DNA of 64,000 nt, from NCBI GenBank assembly GCA_964599635.1, contig CAZRGM010000032.1, positions 1 through 64,000 on the forward strand, given 5' to 3'. Below the pieces are notes generated by a model. That model ran no database searches and was not told the DNA's origin. It saw only the letters and a list, made by a program, of their open reading frames with translations. The translations under genes and the position numbers were made by a program. Each line of letters begins with the position of its first letter. The first letter of the stretch is position 1. The stretch is from WJMT01 sp964599635. GTDB lineage: Bacteria; Acidobacteriota; Aminicenantia; Aminicenantales; Aminicenantaceae. Positions 49,834-59,017 of the stretch are shown one piece after another.

Positions 49834-50094
49834 TTGACAAGCGAATTGGAAAGGATTAAAATTTTGGAAGGGAAAATAGGGAAGATTGTAGATTATATTC
49901 ACAATCTTTCCGCTGAGAACGGGAAATTAAGACAAGAATTAGAAGAAATAAAAAAGGAGAGAAAGAGCCTTTCCCTTAAGGCAAAAGAGGCTGGGAAGTT
50001 GGGTGAAGATTTAAAAGACTTACAAAATGAAAGGGAAGATATCAAAAAAAGGATTGAGTCCATAATAAGCCAGATTGATAAGATAGGGATATGA
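49834..50094 (+). CDS. ZapB-like coiled-coil protein
   Basis: 86 residues from TTG 49834, with GGGAGGAGG at 49818-49826. Nearly the whole protein is a heptad-rich coiled coil (LERIKILEGKIGKIVDYIHN, then E-N-G-K-L-R-Q-E-L-E-E-I). It starts two bases after pheT, and its stop overlaps the zapA start by four bases. A short coil directly ahead of zapA suggests a ZapB-type division factor, but sequence alone cannot prove this. Confidence 0.65.
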   Translation: MTSELERIKILEGKIGKIVDYIHNLSAENGKLRQELEEIKKERKSLSLKAKEAGKLGEDLKDLQNEREDIKKRIESIISQIDKIGI

Positions 50095-50420
50095 TTGATA
50101 AAGTTATTGAAATTGAGATCTTTGACCAAAAGTTTAAAATAAAGGTCAAAGGAGAAGAGGATGAGAAGTATGTGAGTCATCTTACTTCGTATGTCGATAA
50201 TAAAATGAGGAAAGTGGCTATAAAATCAAAGTCTAACGATACGGTTAAGATAGCGGTGCTGGCTGCTTTAAACATTGCAGATGAATTTTTTCTTTCGCAG
50301 AAGAAATTAGATAAATTAAATGAAGCTATAGGGCAAATGGAGAGAGAAATAGAGAGCTTGGAGGAATATATTTCGAGATATGTGAGTGCATATAAAGAAG
50401 CAGATCATGCGAGAAAATAA
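50091..50420 (+). CDS. zapA: Cell division protein ZapA
   Basis: 109 residues: an N-terminal globular part with I-E-I-F-D-Q-K-F-K-I-K, the V-D-N-K-M-R element near 35, A-V-L-A-A-L-N-I-A-D-E-F near 60, and a C-terminal coiled coil. ZapA crosslinks FtsZ filaments at the division site. It starts by ATGA-type overlap with the upstream coiled-coil gene. The order pheT, coil, zapA, rny occurs in several phyla. Confidence 0.9.
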   Translation: MIDKVIEIEIFDQKFKIKVKGEEDEKYVSHLTSYVDNKMRKVAIKSKSNDTVKIAVLAALNIADEFFLSQKKLDKLNEAIGQMEREIESLEEYISRYVSAYKEADHARK

Positions 50421-50537
50421 ATACGGGAAAATAGGCATAGAGTAAATAGATGAGATATTTTATTTGGGAAAAAAATGCTAAATTTAGTAAATGTAAGTTC
50501 CAATCTTACAGTTGATTCTATGTTTTGATTAGAGTAT

Positions 50538-50589
50538 ACCTCCTAACTTTCTTCTCCTCCGGCGCCTGTAGTTGGAGGTGATAGAAGTG
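50538..50589 (+). promoter_or_regulatory. Hairpin covering the rny ribosome-binding site
   Basis: CTTCTCCTCC at 50551-50560 can pair with GGAGG at 50574-50578 and AGAAG at 50583-50587, with a TGAT bulge. This would hide both the Shine-Dalgarno and the first base of the GTG start. ACCTCC at 50538-50543 offers a second, competing partner for the same GGAGGT. Together they could form a translational switch. Confidence 0.4.
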
Positions 50590-52149
50590 AATTTGGGTTT
50601 AATAATTGTTCTTGCCTTTTTAGGTCTCTTGAGTGGTCTCCTCCTGTTTTTTTTATTAAGGAAAAAATCTGGAGTCCAAGCGATCTTAAAGGCTAAAGAA
50701 GAAGCAAAGATAATACTTGAAAGGGCTTACGAGGAAGCCAGTAAGATCAGGAGAGAAGTTTCCATAGAGGCCAAGGAAAAACTCCTCAACTTGAAGACTG
50801 ATTTTGAGAGTCAGACTAGAGATAGACGCAGGAAGCTGAGTGATATGGAGAGGAGGCTTGTCCAAAAGGAAGAAAATTTAGAAAGGAAATTTAAAAATCT
50901 GGAACGCAAAGAAAAAAATATTTCGGATAATGAGCAGAGGGTTTATGCCAAGGAACGTGAATTAGAGAAAATAGAGAAAGAAAATGAAGACTTGAGAAAG
51001 AAAGCTATATCTGAGTTAGAAAGAGTCGGCAGTTTGACTCAGCAAGAAGCGAAGAGAGAATTGATTAGACAAATTGAAGATGATGCGAAACTTGAATCCG
51101 TGCAGTTGGTACGGAGAATAGAAGAAGAGACTAAAGAGAAATGTGAACATATTGCCAAAGATATTATAAGTCAGGCCATTCAGAGAACAGCAGCTGAGCA
51201 TGTCGTTGAAACCACCGTATCTGTGGTTGACCTTCCCTCTGATGATATGAAAGGTCGGATCATTGGGAGAGAAGGGAGAAATATTAGATCTTTAGAGATG
51301 GCTACTGGAGTCGATATTATTGTGGATGATACTCCTGAGGCCGTGATCCTTTCTAGTTTTGATCCTATCCGCAGGGAAACAGCCCGGCTGGCTATTGAAA
51401 AACTTATTGTTGACGGCCGGATTCATCCTTCTAGGATTGAAGAAGTGGTGGAGAAAGTCAAAAAAGAATTAGATGATAAAATCAAGGAAGAAGGAGAATC
51501 TGTAGCTTTAGAACTCCGGGTTCAGGATCTGCATCCTGAGCTCATGAAACTATTAGGCAAGTTGAAATACAGAACCAGTTATGGTCAAAATGTTCTTCAG
51601 CATTCTAAAGAAGTGGCTTATCTTGCAGCCATAATGGCTAAGGAACTGGGTGTTGATGAAAAAATTTCTTTAAGGGCTGGTTTACTCCATGATGTAGGAA
51701 AAGCTGTGGATAGAGAGGTCGAGGGTACGCACACGGAGCTTAGTGTGTCTCTGGCTAAAAAGTATGGAGAAACAAAAGAAGTCATAGATGCCATTGCTTC
51801 TCATCATCGGGATATTGAATTTCCATCTATAGAAGCTGTTTTAGTCCAAGCCGCTGATACCCTCTCAGCAGCTCGGCCGGGAGCAAGAAGGGAACTTCTT
51901 GAGGCATACATAAAGAGGCTGGAAAAGCTTGAGGAGATAGCCAATTCTTTCACAGGAGTCGCAAAGTCTTTTGCACTCCAGGCAGGACGTGAAATAAGAA
52001 TTATAGTAGAAAGTCAGAAAATGTCCGATGATCAGGCTTCCTCTGTAGCTAAAGATATTGCCAAAAAAATAAAAGAGGAGCTGGATTATCCTGGTCAAAT
52101 AAAAGTGACGGTTATCCGAGAAATGAGAGCTGTTGAATATGCAAGATAA
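50587..52149 (+). CDS. rny: Ribonuclease Y
   Basis: About 520 residues from GTG 50587, which has GGAGGTGAT at 50574-50582; a TTG at 50572 would overlap that site. A membrane anchor lies at 4-24, followed by a long coiled coil (30-195). The KH domain has RIIGREGRNIRSLEMATGVD, and the HD domain has LLHDVGKAVDRE near 365. It is an endoribonuclease that starts mRNA decay at the membrane. The length is normal. The next gene overlaps its end. Confidence 0.95.
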   Translation: MNLGLIIVLAFLGLLSGLLLFFLLRKKSGVQAILKAKEEAKIILERAYEEASKIRREVSIEAKEKLLNLKTDFESQTRDRRRKLSDMERRLVQKEENLERKFKNLERKEKNISDNEQRVYAKERELEKIEKENEDLRKKAISELERVGSLTQQEAKRELIRQIEDDAKLESVQLVRRIEEETKEKCEHIAKDIISQAIQRTAAEHVVETTVSVVDLPSDDMKGRIIGREGRNIRSLEMATGVDIIVDDTPEAVILSSFDPIRRETARLAIEKLIVDGRIHPSRIEEVVEKVKKELDDKIKEEGESVALELRVQDLHPELMKLLGKLKYRTSYGQNVLQHSKEVAYLAAIMAKELGVDEKISLRAGLLHDVGKAVDREVEGTHTELSVSLAKKYGETKEVIDAIASHHRDIEFPSIEAVLVQAADTLSAARPGARRELLEAYIKRLEKLEEIANSFTGVAKSFALQAGREIRIIVESQKMSDDQASSVAKDIAKKIKEELDYPGQIKVTVIREMRAVEYAR

Positions 52150-52939
52150 GATAAAGTTATTATTTTTAGGTGATGTTATTGGAAGGCCGGGAAGAAGGGC
52201 CTTAAAGAACTGTTTGCCTTATCTGAAAAAGAAATACAAGCCCTCTCTCATTGCTGTTAATGGAGAGAATTCTGCAGGTGGGATTGGAATTACGAAGAAA
52301 GTAGGAGAAGAACTTTTTTCAAGCGTTGATGTTATCACTTCAGGAAATCATATTTGGGACAAAAAAGAAGCCTTGGAATATTTAGATGAGGAGCCAAGGC
52401 TCATCAGACCAGCTAATTATCCACTTCCCTGTCCGGGGAGAGGCTCTTGTATGATTAAGGACCGTCAAGGTAGAGCGGTGGCATTTTTAAATTTACAGGG
52501 AAGAGTTTTCATGGAACCCACGGATTGCCCTTTTAGAAAAGCTGATCAAGAAATTAAGAACCTCAAAGAGAAAACCTCTGTGATTATAGTGGATTTTCAT
52601 GCAGAAGCGACTTCCGAGAAGCAGGCTTTAGGATGGTATCTTGATGGAAAGGTGTCAGCGGTATGCGGCACTCACACTCATGTGCCTACCGCTGATGAAA
52701 AAATTCTCCCTCAGAATACGGCCTACATTACAGACATAGGGATGGTGGGTGGATGCCATTCTGTTATTGGGATTAAAAAGGAACAGGCTGTGGAAAGATT
52801 TTTAACCTCCCGGCCGCAGCGTTTTGGGCCCTCTAAGGAGGGTTTTGTTCTGAATGGTGTCTATATAGAGATAGATTATCAATCGGGCAATGCCTTGTTG
52901 ATAGAAAGAATCAAGATGGATGGAGAAATTGAAGAGTAA
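52139..52939 (+). CDS. ymdB: YmdB-family metallophosphoesterase
   Basis: 266 residues from ATG 52139, 11 bases inside the end of rny. Dinuclear metal motifs: L-F-L-G-D-V-I-G-R-P-G-R, V-N-G-E-N-S-A-G-G-I-G-I, S-G-N-H-I-W-D, V-D-F-H-A-E-A-T and G-T-H-T-H-V-P-T-A-D. The Bacillus protein is a 2',3'-cyclic-nucleotide phosphodiesterase that affects biofilm and motility, and it is usually downstream of rny, as here. An earlier in-frame TTG at 52133 is possible. Confidence 0.92.
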   Translation: MQDKIKLLFLGDVIGRPGRRALKNCLPYLKKKYKPSLIAVNGENSAGGIGITKKVGEELFSSVDVITSGNHIWDKKEALEYLDEEPRLIRPANYPLPCPGRGSCMIKDRQGRAVAFLNLQGRVFMEPTDCPFRKADQEIKNLKEKTSVIIVDFHAEATSEKQALGWYLDGKVSAVCGTHTHVPTADEKILPQNTAYITDIGMVGGCHSVIGIKKEQAVERFLTSRPQRFGPSKEGFVLNGVYIEIDYQSGNALLIERIKMDGEIEE

Positions 52940-54257
52940 TCTCACCCAAGAAGAAAATAAAATTTATTCCGTGACGGAGATCACCAATATCATAAAAAGT
53001 GAACTTGAAAATAGGTTTCCGTTTGTCTGGGTGGAAGGAGAGGTTTCCAATTTTAAACGGGCCCATTCACAGCATCTTTATTTTGATCTAAAAGATGAAA
53101 ACAGTCAATTACATGCCGTGATGTGGCGTTCAAATGCCTTGAAAATTCCTTTCAAAATAGAAGATGGGATTCTGGTTATTGTCAAAGGTTTTATAAGTGT
53201 GTATCCTCAGAGAGGCCAGTATCAAATTCAAGTCGAAGAGGTAGAGCCCAAGGGCAAGGGAGCTCTTCAACTTGCCTTTGAACAATTGAAAAAAAAACTT
53301 GAGGAAGAAGGGCTTTTTAATCCAGAAAAGAAAAAGAAAATCCCCTTGCTTCCCAAAAAAGTTGGAGTGATCACATCTCCACGGGGGGCAGCTATTGTGG
53401 ATATTTTACAGACGATAGAGAGACGGTTTGCAAAGCTTCATATTCTTATTTATCCGGTAAGGGTTCAGGGGGAAGGAGCAGCCGAAGAGATAGCCGATGC
53501 TGTTGATTATTTAGGAGCGCTTCCTGATATAGATGTTATTATTGTGGGACGAGGAGGGGGCTCTATTGAGGATTTATGGGCATTTAATGAAGAAAAAGTT
53601 GCCAGAGCCATATATCGATGTCCCACTCCTATCATTTCAGCGGTTGGGCACGAAATAGATTTCACTATAACAGATTTTGTTGCCGACAAGAGAGCGTCGA
53701 CACCTTCAGCAGCTGCAGAGATATTGATAGAAAAGGAAGAAGATTTTCTTGAACGGATTGAGAGTTTTCAGAGAAGAATGGAACATCAAATGAGATATAT
53801 GACCCAGGAAAGGAAGAGCAGAGTGATGGAGTTGATAAAACATCGTGCTTTTCAGAGGTTTAAAGAACGTTTGTATCAGCTGGCACAGATTATAGATGAT
53901 CTTGACATCAGGGCTGTTGATTTCATGAGGGCTGAGCAAAAAAGAATGTCTGAATACAGGACAAATGTAAGATTTATAGAACAACGGATCACGGTTCTTA
54001 TTAAGGAAAGAATCAGAAGCCTTCTTAATAAATGGGAAATGATGGCTTCTCAGTTACACAGTTTAAGCCCTTTAAATGTATTAAAAAAGGGATATACTTT
54101 ATGCTGGGAAGGAGGGAGTGATTCTCTTGCCAAGACGATTGATAAAGTTAAGGAGGGAAAGATCATGACGGTTTCTTTTTTTAAGGGAGAATTCAGCTGT
54201 GAGGTCCGTTCAGTTGATAGAGATAGACTGATTGAAGACAGGTGTAAGAAAAAATAA
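52920..54257 (+). CDS. xseA: Exodeoxyribonuclease VII large subunit
   Basis: 445 residues. The N-terminal OB-fold has VWVEGEVSNFKRAHSQHLYF. The catalytic domain has VGVITSPRGAAIVDILQTIE, VIIVGRGGGSIEDLWAFNEE and SAVGHEIDFTITDFVADKRA. A long coiled coil (270-385) and a C-terminal part follow. With XseB it degrades single-stranded DNA into short oligonucleotides. It overlaps ymdB by 20 bases. Confidence 0.96.
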   Translation: MEKLKSNLTQEENKIYSVTEITNIIKSELENRFPFVWVEGEVSNFKRAHSQHLYFDLKDENSQLHAVMWRSNALKIPFKIEDGILVIVKGFISVYPQRGQYQIQVEEVEPKGKGALQLAFEQLKKKLEEEGLFNPEKKKKIPLLPKKVGVITSPRGAAIVDILQTIERRFAKLHILIYPVRVQGEGAAEEIADAVDYLGALPDIDVIIVGRGGGSIEDLWAFNEEKVARAIYRCPTPIISAVGHEIDFTITDFVADKRASTPSAAAEILIEKEEDFLERIESFQRRMEHQMRYMTQERKSRVMELIKHRAFQRFKERLYQLAQIIDDLDIRAVDFMRAEQKRMSEYRTNVRFIEQRITVLIKERIRSLLNKWEMMASQLHSLSPLNVLKKGYTLCWEGGSDSLAKTIDKVKEGKIMTVSFFKGEFSCEVRSVDRDRLIEDRCKKK

Positions 54258-54295
54258 TCCATATTAACCTGGGATAAAGAATTAAGGAGAAAAAA

Positions 54296-54598
54296 ATGGA
54301 AGATCTTAACTTCGAAAAAGCCCTAAAGGATTTAGAGACTACGGTAGAAAGGCTAGAACAGGGGGATCTGTCTTTGGATGAGTCCTTAAAACTTTTTGAA
54401 AAAGGGATTAAGCTTGCTAAATTTTTAAGAAAAGAGCTTGAGAAAGCTGAGAAAAAAGTTGAGATACTGCTCAAAGATGAAAAAGGCCGTGTTTCTGTCG
54501 AATCCTTCGAAATTAAAGACAAAGAGCCACAGCCCTCAGAAGAGGATAAAGAGGAAGAAGATCCTGACGATGGGGAAAATGAACCCCTTCCATTTTAA
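54296..54598 (+). CDS. xseB: Exodeoxyribonuclease VII small subunit
   Basis: 100 residues. The family core is at the N-terminus: NFEKALKDLETTVERLEQGD, then L-S-L-D-E-S-L-K-L-F-E-K-G-I-K-L. The last 30 residues are a strongly acidic tail (E-E-D-K-E-E-E-D-P-D-D-G), longer than in most XseB. AAGGAGAAAA precedes the ATG. The downstream ispA start lies at its stop codon. Confidence 0.93.
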   Translation: MEDLNFEKALKDLETTVERLEQGDLSLDESLKLFEKGIKLAKFLRKELEKAEKKVEILLKDEKGRVSVESFEIKDKEPQPSEEDKEEEDPDDGENEPLPF

Positions 54599-54599
54599 A

Positions 54600-55466
54600 A
54601 TGATTGTTGAAGAAAAAATTAAAAGAAAGAAGGATTTCATTGAAAAGGGGCTAGAAAAAATATTTAGCCAGTATAAAGGGGGGCTGGCAGATTCAATGAA
54701 GTATTCAGTTTTTTCTGGAGGGAAGAGGTTTAGGCCTATTTTGGTTCTCACTGCGGGCGAGTATTTTGGGTGTGATCGGGAGAAGACTCTTCCTTTTGCC
54801 TGTGCCATTGAACTTATCCATAATTACTCTCTGATACATGATGATCTTCCAGCAATGGATGATGATGATTTTAGACGGGGGAAACCTTCCTGTCACAAAG
54901 CCTATGGCGAAGATGTCGCGATCCTGACAGGAGATGCTTTGCTGACTCTGGCTTTTGAGATTCTTTCTAAAAGTCCAGTTGGGGTTGGAGATCTGGATAA
55001 AAAAATTAAAATTATAGAAGAAATCAGCCATTCTATTGGAATTTTAGGAATGGTGGGGGGGCAGTATCTCGATATTAAAATAGCTCAAGAGAATTTTAAA
55101 TGGGAGGATTATCATTCATTAGTGATGAAAAAGACATGCCATCTTATATCAGCTTCTGTTAAAACCGGTGCCATGCTTGGCAAAGCATCTCCTGATGAAA
55201 TAAAAGCTCTCTCAGAGTATGCCAAGAACCTGGGATTTGCCTTCCAAATAAGGGATGATATTCTAGATTCATATGAAGATATTCGGGATGAAGGCCTGTA
55301 TAGTCCCAATGAAGTTTTTTTCCACGGTCTAGATGGGGCAAAAAAAATGCTTTTTAAGTATGTCAACTTAGCTGTGAGAGCACTTGATAAATATTCACTA
55401 AAGTCAGATGAACTCAGGTATTTGGCATTAAGGCTTTTGGAGGTCAGAAAGAGTCATGATGAGTAG
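54600..55466 (+). CDS. ispA: Short-chain trans-prenyl diphosphate synthase (farnesyl/geranyl type)
   Basis: About 288 residues from ATG 54600, overlapping the xseB stop region; ATG 54579 inside xseB is an alternative. Motifs: F-S-G-G-K-R-F-R-P-I-L, the first aspartate-rich motif HDDLPAMDDDDFRRGKPSCH, G-G-Q-Y-L-D and the second motif F-Q-I-R-D-D-I-L-D. It adds IPP to DMAPP/GPP and feeds undecaprenyl, quinone and other isoprenoid synthesis. It sits directly before dxs, as in many bacteria, so both ends of the isoprenoid route are co-expressed. Confidence 0.93.
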   Translation: MIVEEKIKRKKDFIEKGLEKIFSQYKGGLADSMKYSVFSGGKRFRPILVLTAGEYFGCDREKTLPFACAIELIHNYSLIHDDLPAMDDDDFRRGKPSCHKAYGEDVAILTGDALLTLAFEILSKSPVGVGDLDKKIKIIEEISHSIGILGMVGGQYLDIKIAQENFKWEDYHSLVMKKTCHLISASVKTGAMLGKASPDEIKALSEYAKNLGFAFQIRDDILDSYEDIRDEGLYSPNEVFFHGLDGAKKMLFKYVNLAVRALDKYSLKSDELRYLALRLLEVRKSHDE

Positions 55467-57333
55467 GAACATTCTAGATCGAATAAACAGTCCCCATGAT
55501 TTAAAAGAACTTTCCATAAAGGAACTCTACCTTCTTGCCGGGGAGATAAGGAATCTGATTATTAAGGTGGTATCAAAAAACGGAGGGCATCTTTCTCCTA
55601 ACTTGGGAGTGGTTGAGCTGACATTGGCTCTGGATTATGTTTTTGATTCACCTAAGGATAAGATTATATGGGATGTGGGTCATCAATGCTATACGCATAA
55701 GATTCTTACAGGGAGAAAGGATCATTTTTCTAAAGTCAGAAAAATGGAAGGCCTTTCAGGGTTTCCTGCTAGAGAAGAGAGTGAACACGATGTGTTTAAC
55801 ACAGGCCATGCTTCGACAGCACTTTCAGCAGCCATGGGTATGGCTGTTGCTAGAGACAAAAAAAAGCAGGATCACAATATTGTCGCTGTGGTTGGGGATG
55901 GAGGATTGACCGGGGGCATGGCGTGGGAAGCCTTGAACCAGATAGGCCATCATAGAGAAAAGATAGTCATTATTCTGAATTATAATGAAATGTCTATTTC
56001 TCCCAATGTGGGCGCGCTGTCAAAATATCTAAGCTATCTTGTCTCTGGACAGCATTATTTAAGGCTGAAAGATCATGCAAAAACGTTTCTCAAAGCTATC
56101 CCCATTATAGGATGGCCTTTGATCAAAACAGGAAGAGCCTTTGAGGAGGCTATAAAAAAGACTTTTTTCCCTGGTCTTGTCTTTGAAGAACTGGGGATAC
56201 GTTATATTGGGGCTGTAGAAGGACACAGTCTTAGATCTCTTATTGAGGCCTTTGAAGAAGCTAAGAATTTTGACGGACCTGTGATTGTTTTGTGTGCTAC
56301 CCAAAAGGGAAAAGGTTACTTGCCTGCTCAAAATAATCCGTCTAAGTTTCACAGTGCCCACCCATTTGATATCAAAACAGGCCGAATGGAGAATAAGGAT
56401 CCCCGACCCACTTTTTCGTCTGTGTTTGGAAGTACTGTGGAGAGATTGGCTGTTCAGTATGATGAATTAGTGGCTGTGACAGCTGCCATGCCTGAAGGGA
56501 CAGGGCTAAAAAACTATGAAGAAAAATTTCCTGACCGCTTTTATGATGTAGGGATTGCCGAGCAGCATGCCGTTGATTTTTCTGCAGCTTTAGCTTTAAG
56601 TGGATTCAAACCCGTCGTGGCGATTTATTCAACTTTTCTCCAAAGAGCTTATGACCAGCTTTATCATGATATTGGTTTAATGGATGTTCCTCTGGTATTT
56701 GCTTTAGATCGGTCTGGGATTGTCCCTGATGACGGTCCTACGCATCAAGGGATTAATGATATTGTCTATCTCAGGCATCTCCCCAATATGATCGTCATGG
56801 CGCCTAAAGATGAAAATGAACTTCAGCATATGTTGAGTTCGGCACTTTCTTATGGTCATCCCGTAGCGATTCGTTATCCGAAGGGAAAAGTATTAGGAGT
56901 TCCTATGGACAGAGATTTTAAAGAAATTCCTATTGGCAAAGGAGAGATCTTAAAAAAAGGGAAAGACCTGCTTATTGCTTATGGGAATATGGTTTATCCT
57001 TGCCTGGAGGCTGCTGAAAAGCTGGAAAATAAAGGGATCAGTCTTGCTGTTATGAATGCAAGATTTGCTAAACCCCTGGATAAGGAGATGATTCTTAATT
57101 TGGTTCAAAGCGGAAGCACTGTGATCACAGCAGAAGAAGGGATAATTTACGGGGGATTTGGGAGTGCCGTTAGAGAATTTTTGGATAGTCAGCGTATATT
57201 TGATATCAGATTTAAGAGGATAGCTATACCTGGAAAGATTTGTCCGGTTGGGAAAGCGGAGCAGATCAGAAAATTGTTCAAGCTGGATACTGATGGTATT
57301 GTAGAGCAAATAAAGAATTTGTATAGATCATAA
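55456..57333 (+). CDS. dxs: 1-deoxy-D-xylulose-5-phosphate synthase
   Basis: 625 residues, a transketolase-fold enzyme. Thiamine-diphosphate motif VVGDGGLTGGMAWEALNQIG near 145. Substrate residues include G-H-Q-C-Y-T-H-K, N-T-G-H-A-S-T-A and the catalytic Glu in VGIAEQHAVDFSAALA near 368. The C-terminal domain is complete. It condenses pyruvate and glyceraldehyde-3-phosphate, the first step of the MEP pathway. It overlaps ispA by 11 bases, with paired ATGATG starts. Confidence 0.96.
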   Translation: MMSRNILDRINSPHDLKELSIKELYLLAGEIRNLIIKVVSKNGGHLSPNLGVVELTLALDYVFDSPKDKIIWDVGHQCYTHKILTGRKDHFSKVRKMEGLSGFPAREESEHDVFNTGHASTALSAAMGMAVARDKKKQDHNIVAVVGDGGLTGGMAWEALNQIGHHREKIVIILNYNEMSISPNVGALSKYLSYLVSGQHYLRLKDHAKTFLKAIPIIGWPLIKTGRAFEEAIKKTFFPGLVFEELGIRYIGAVEGHSLRSLIEAFEEAKNFDGPVIVLCATQKGKGYLPAQNNPSKFHSAHPFDIKTGRMENKDPRPTFSSVFGSTVERLAVQYDELVAVTAAMPEGTGLKNYEEKFPDRFYDVGIAEQHAVDFSAALALSGFKPVVAIYSTFLQRAYDQLYHDIGLMDVPLVFALDRSGIVPDDGPTHQGINDIVYLRHLPNMIVMAPKDENELQHMLSSALSYGHPVAIRYPKGKVLGVPMDRDFKEIPIGKGEILKKGKDLLIAYGNMVYPCLEAAEKLENKGISLAVMNARFAKPLDKEMILNLVQSGSTVITAEEGIIYGGFGSAVREFLDSQRIFDIRFKRIAIPGKICPVGKAEQIRKLFKLDTDGIVEQIKNLYRS

Positions 57334-57356
57334 AATGGTCATTTTTTAATAAAAAA

Positions 57357-58145
57357 ATGAAGAAAAGGGCTGATAGACTTCTTGTTGAGCAAGGACTTGC
57401 CGAAAATCGGAGTAAAGCTAAGGCATTGATTATGGCTGGACTTGTGAAAGCGTCGGGGAAAAAAGTGGATAAATCCGGGGATCTTATTGATGAAAGCTTA
57501 AGCCTTTCCTTAGAGAAAACACTCCCCTATGTTGGTCGCGGCGGCCTTAAGTTAGAAAAAGCCTTGGATGAGTTTGAGATCCAGGTAAAGGGGAAAACGG
57601 CATTGGATTTAGGGGCTTCTACAGGAGGCTTCACAGATTGCTTGCTTCAGAGGGGAGCTCACAAAGTATATGCTGTTGATGTTGATACAAGACAGATGGA
57701 CTGGAAGCTGAGGAATGACCCAAGGGTTATTTTAATAAATAAGAATGCAAGGTATTTAGAAAGAGGAGATTTTGATACGCAGATACAGCTTGTGACTATG
57801 GACCTCTCTTTTATCTCTATTTTAAAGGTCTTTCCAGCTGTCCAAAACATTCTGAATGAGGGAGAAATCATTTGTTTGGTCAAACCCCAGTTTGAAGCAG
57901 GAAGGGATCAAATAGGAAAAAATGGAGTGATTAAGGACCGCTGTGTTCATGAGCAAGTCCTGGGCAGGATTACGGAAAAGATATTTCAAATGGGTATAAA
58001 AATCCTGGATTTAACAGAGAGTCCTGTAAAGGGGCAGAAAGGGAACAAGGAATTTTTTATTTTTTGTTCAGTTAAGGGGGAGGCCCTAAGTCCATACAAT
58101 TTAAATAGGTTAATTAAGGAGGCTGTTTGGAATGAGAGAGATTAA
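57357..58145 (+). CDS. tlyA: TlyA family rRNA (cytidine-2'-O)-methyltransferase
   Basis: 262 residues. The N-terminal S4 RNA-binding domain (1-60) has RADRLLVEQGLAENRSKAKA. The FtsJ-like methyltransferase domain has the SAM loop LDLGASTGGFTDCLLQRGAH near 82 and L-V-K-P-Q-F-E near 178. Mycobacterial TlyA methylates 16S and 23S rRNA. Older annotation as hemolysin is doubtful. It overlaps nadK by 14 bases. The order dxs-tlyA-nadK is common. Confidence 0.93.
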   Translation: MKKRADRLLVEQGLAENRSKAKALIMAGLVKASGKKVDKSGDLIDESLSLSLEKTLPYVGRGGLKLEKALDEFEIQVKGKTALDLGASTGGFTDCLLQRGAHKVYAVDVDTRQMDWKLRNDPRVILINKNARYLERGDFDTQIQLVTMDLSFISILKVFPAVQNILNEGEIICLVKPQFEAGRDQIGKNGVIKDRCVHEQVLGRITEKIFQMGIKILDLTESPVKGQKGNKEFFIFCSVKGEALSPYNLNRLIKEAVWNERD

Positions 58146-58977
58146 AAAAGTGGGATTTGTCATAAAGCCTCATGCTCCCAATATTGAGAATGTTTTACAG
58201 GAGCTTATTTTTTATTTTAAGAAAAAGAAGATAAATTGTGTTTTTGAAGAGTTTGCTGCCCAAAAACTTCGGCTGAACAAAGGACTGTCTAGAGAAAAAG
58301 TTCCCCCTCTAGTAGATATGGTGATTGTTTTAGGAGGAGATGGAACGATGCTGAGTATAGCTCATCTGGCTGCTAAGGCAGGAGTGCCTGTCATGGGAGT
58401 TAATATGGGGAGTCTTGGGTTTTTGACTGAAGTTCCACTTGATGAGATGTTTTTGACAATAGAGGAATATTTAAAGGGAAATGATTCAGTTTTAAGCCAT
58501 AGGCAGATGCTGGAGGTTTGTCAAGGAGGGAAAAAATTTCTTTGCCTGAATGATATCGTGATCAATAAAGGGGCGCTCGCAAGAATGATTAGATGTGAGA
58601 TATGGATAAACGGCAGGAAGATCGCAGCCCCCAGTTTGGATGGGATTATCGTCTCCACACCTACGGGCTCAACAGCTTATTCTCTTTCAGCGGGAGGCCC
58701 TATCATACAACCCAATATTCCAGCCATGATCATTGCCCCTATCTGCCCCCACACCTTCACCTTTCGTCCGATGGTCATTTCTTCAGATTCAAATGTCACC
58801 ATGAAAGTACTTTCAGGTGATGAGAAAACGTATTTGACTCTTGATGGGCAGAGAGGGAATTTAATAAAGAAAAACGAAGAGGTGGAAATAAAGAGCAGCA
58901 ACTATGTGTTTTCTTTAATTTCATCTCCTAAAAGGAATTATTTTGACCTCATTCAGGAAAAACTTAGTTGGGGGTAA
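58132..58977 (+). CDS. nadK: NAD kinase
   Basis: 281 residues. Seen are V-I-V-L-G-G-D-G-T-M-L near 66, VNMGSLGFLTEVP near 88, N-D-I-V-I-N-K near 138, and the Gly-rich DGIIVSTPTGSTAYSLSAGG near 165. It phosphorylates NAD to NADP. AAGGAGG lies 9 bases upstream, inside tlyA. The gene ends the long plus-strand run that began at thrS and converges with lpxD. Confidence 0.96.
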   Translation: MREIKKVGFVIKPHAPNIENVLQELIFYFKKKKINCVFEEFAAQKLRLNKGLSREKVPPLVDMVIVLGGDGTMLSIAHLAAKAGVPVMGVNMGSLGFLTEVPLDEMFLTIEEYLKGNDSVLSHRQMLEVCQGGKKFLCLNDIVINKGALARMIRCEIWINGRKIAAPSLDGIIVSTPTGSTAYSLSAGGPIIQPNIPAMIIAPICPHTFTFRPMVISSDSNVTMKVLSGDEKTYLTLDGQRGNLIKKNEEVEIKSSNYVFSLISSPKRNYFDLIQEKLSWG

Positions 58978-59017
58978 AAAATAGAAAAAAGGAATACTTA
59001 GAGGTTAGATTTTATGA

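Noticed and set aside
50421..50586. 6S RNA between zapA and rny
   Set aside because: 6S RNA often follows zapA, but the ends do not pair and no large central bubble can be drawn. Only the hairpin at the rny start is supported.
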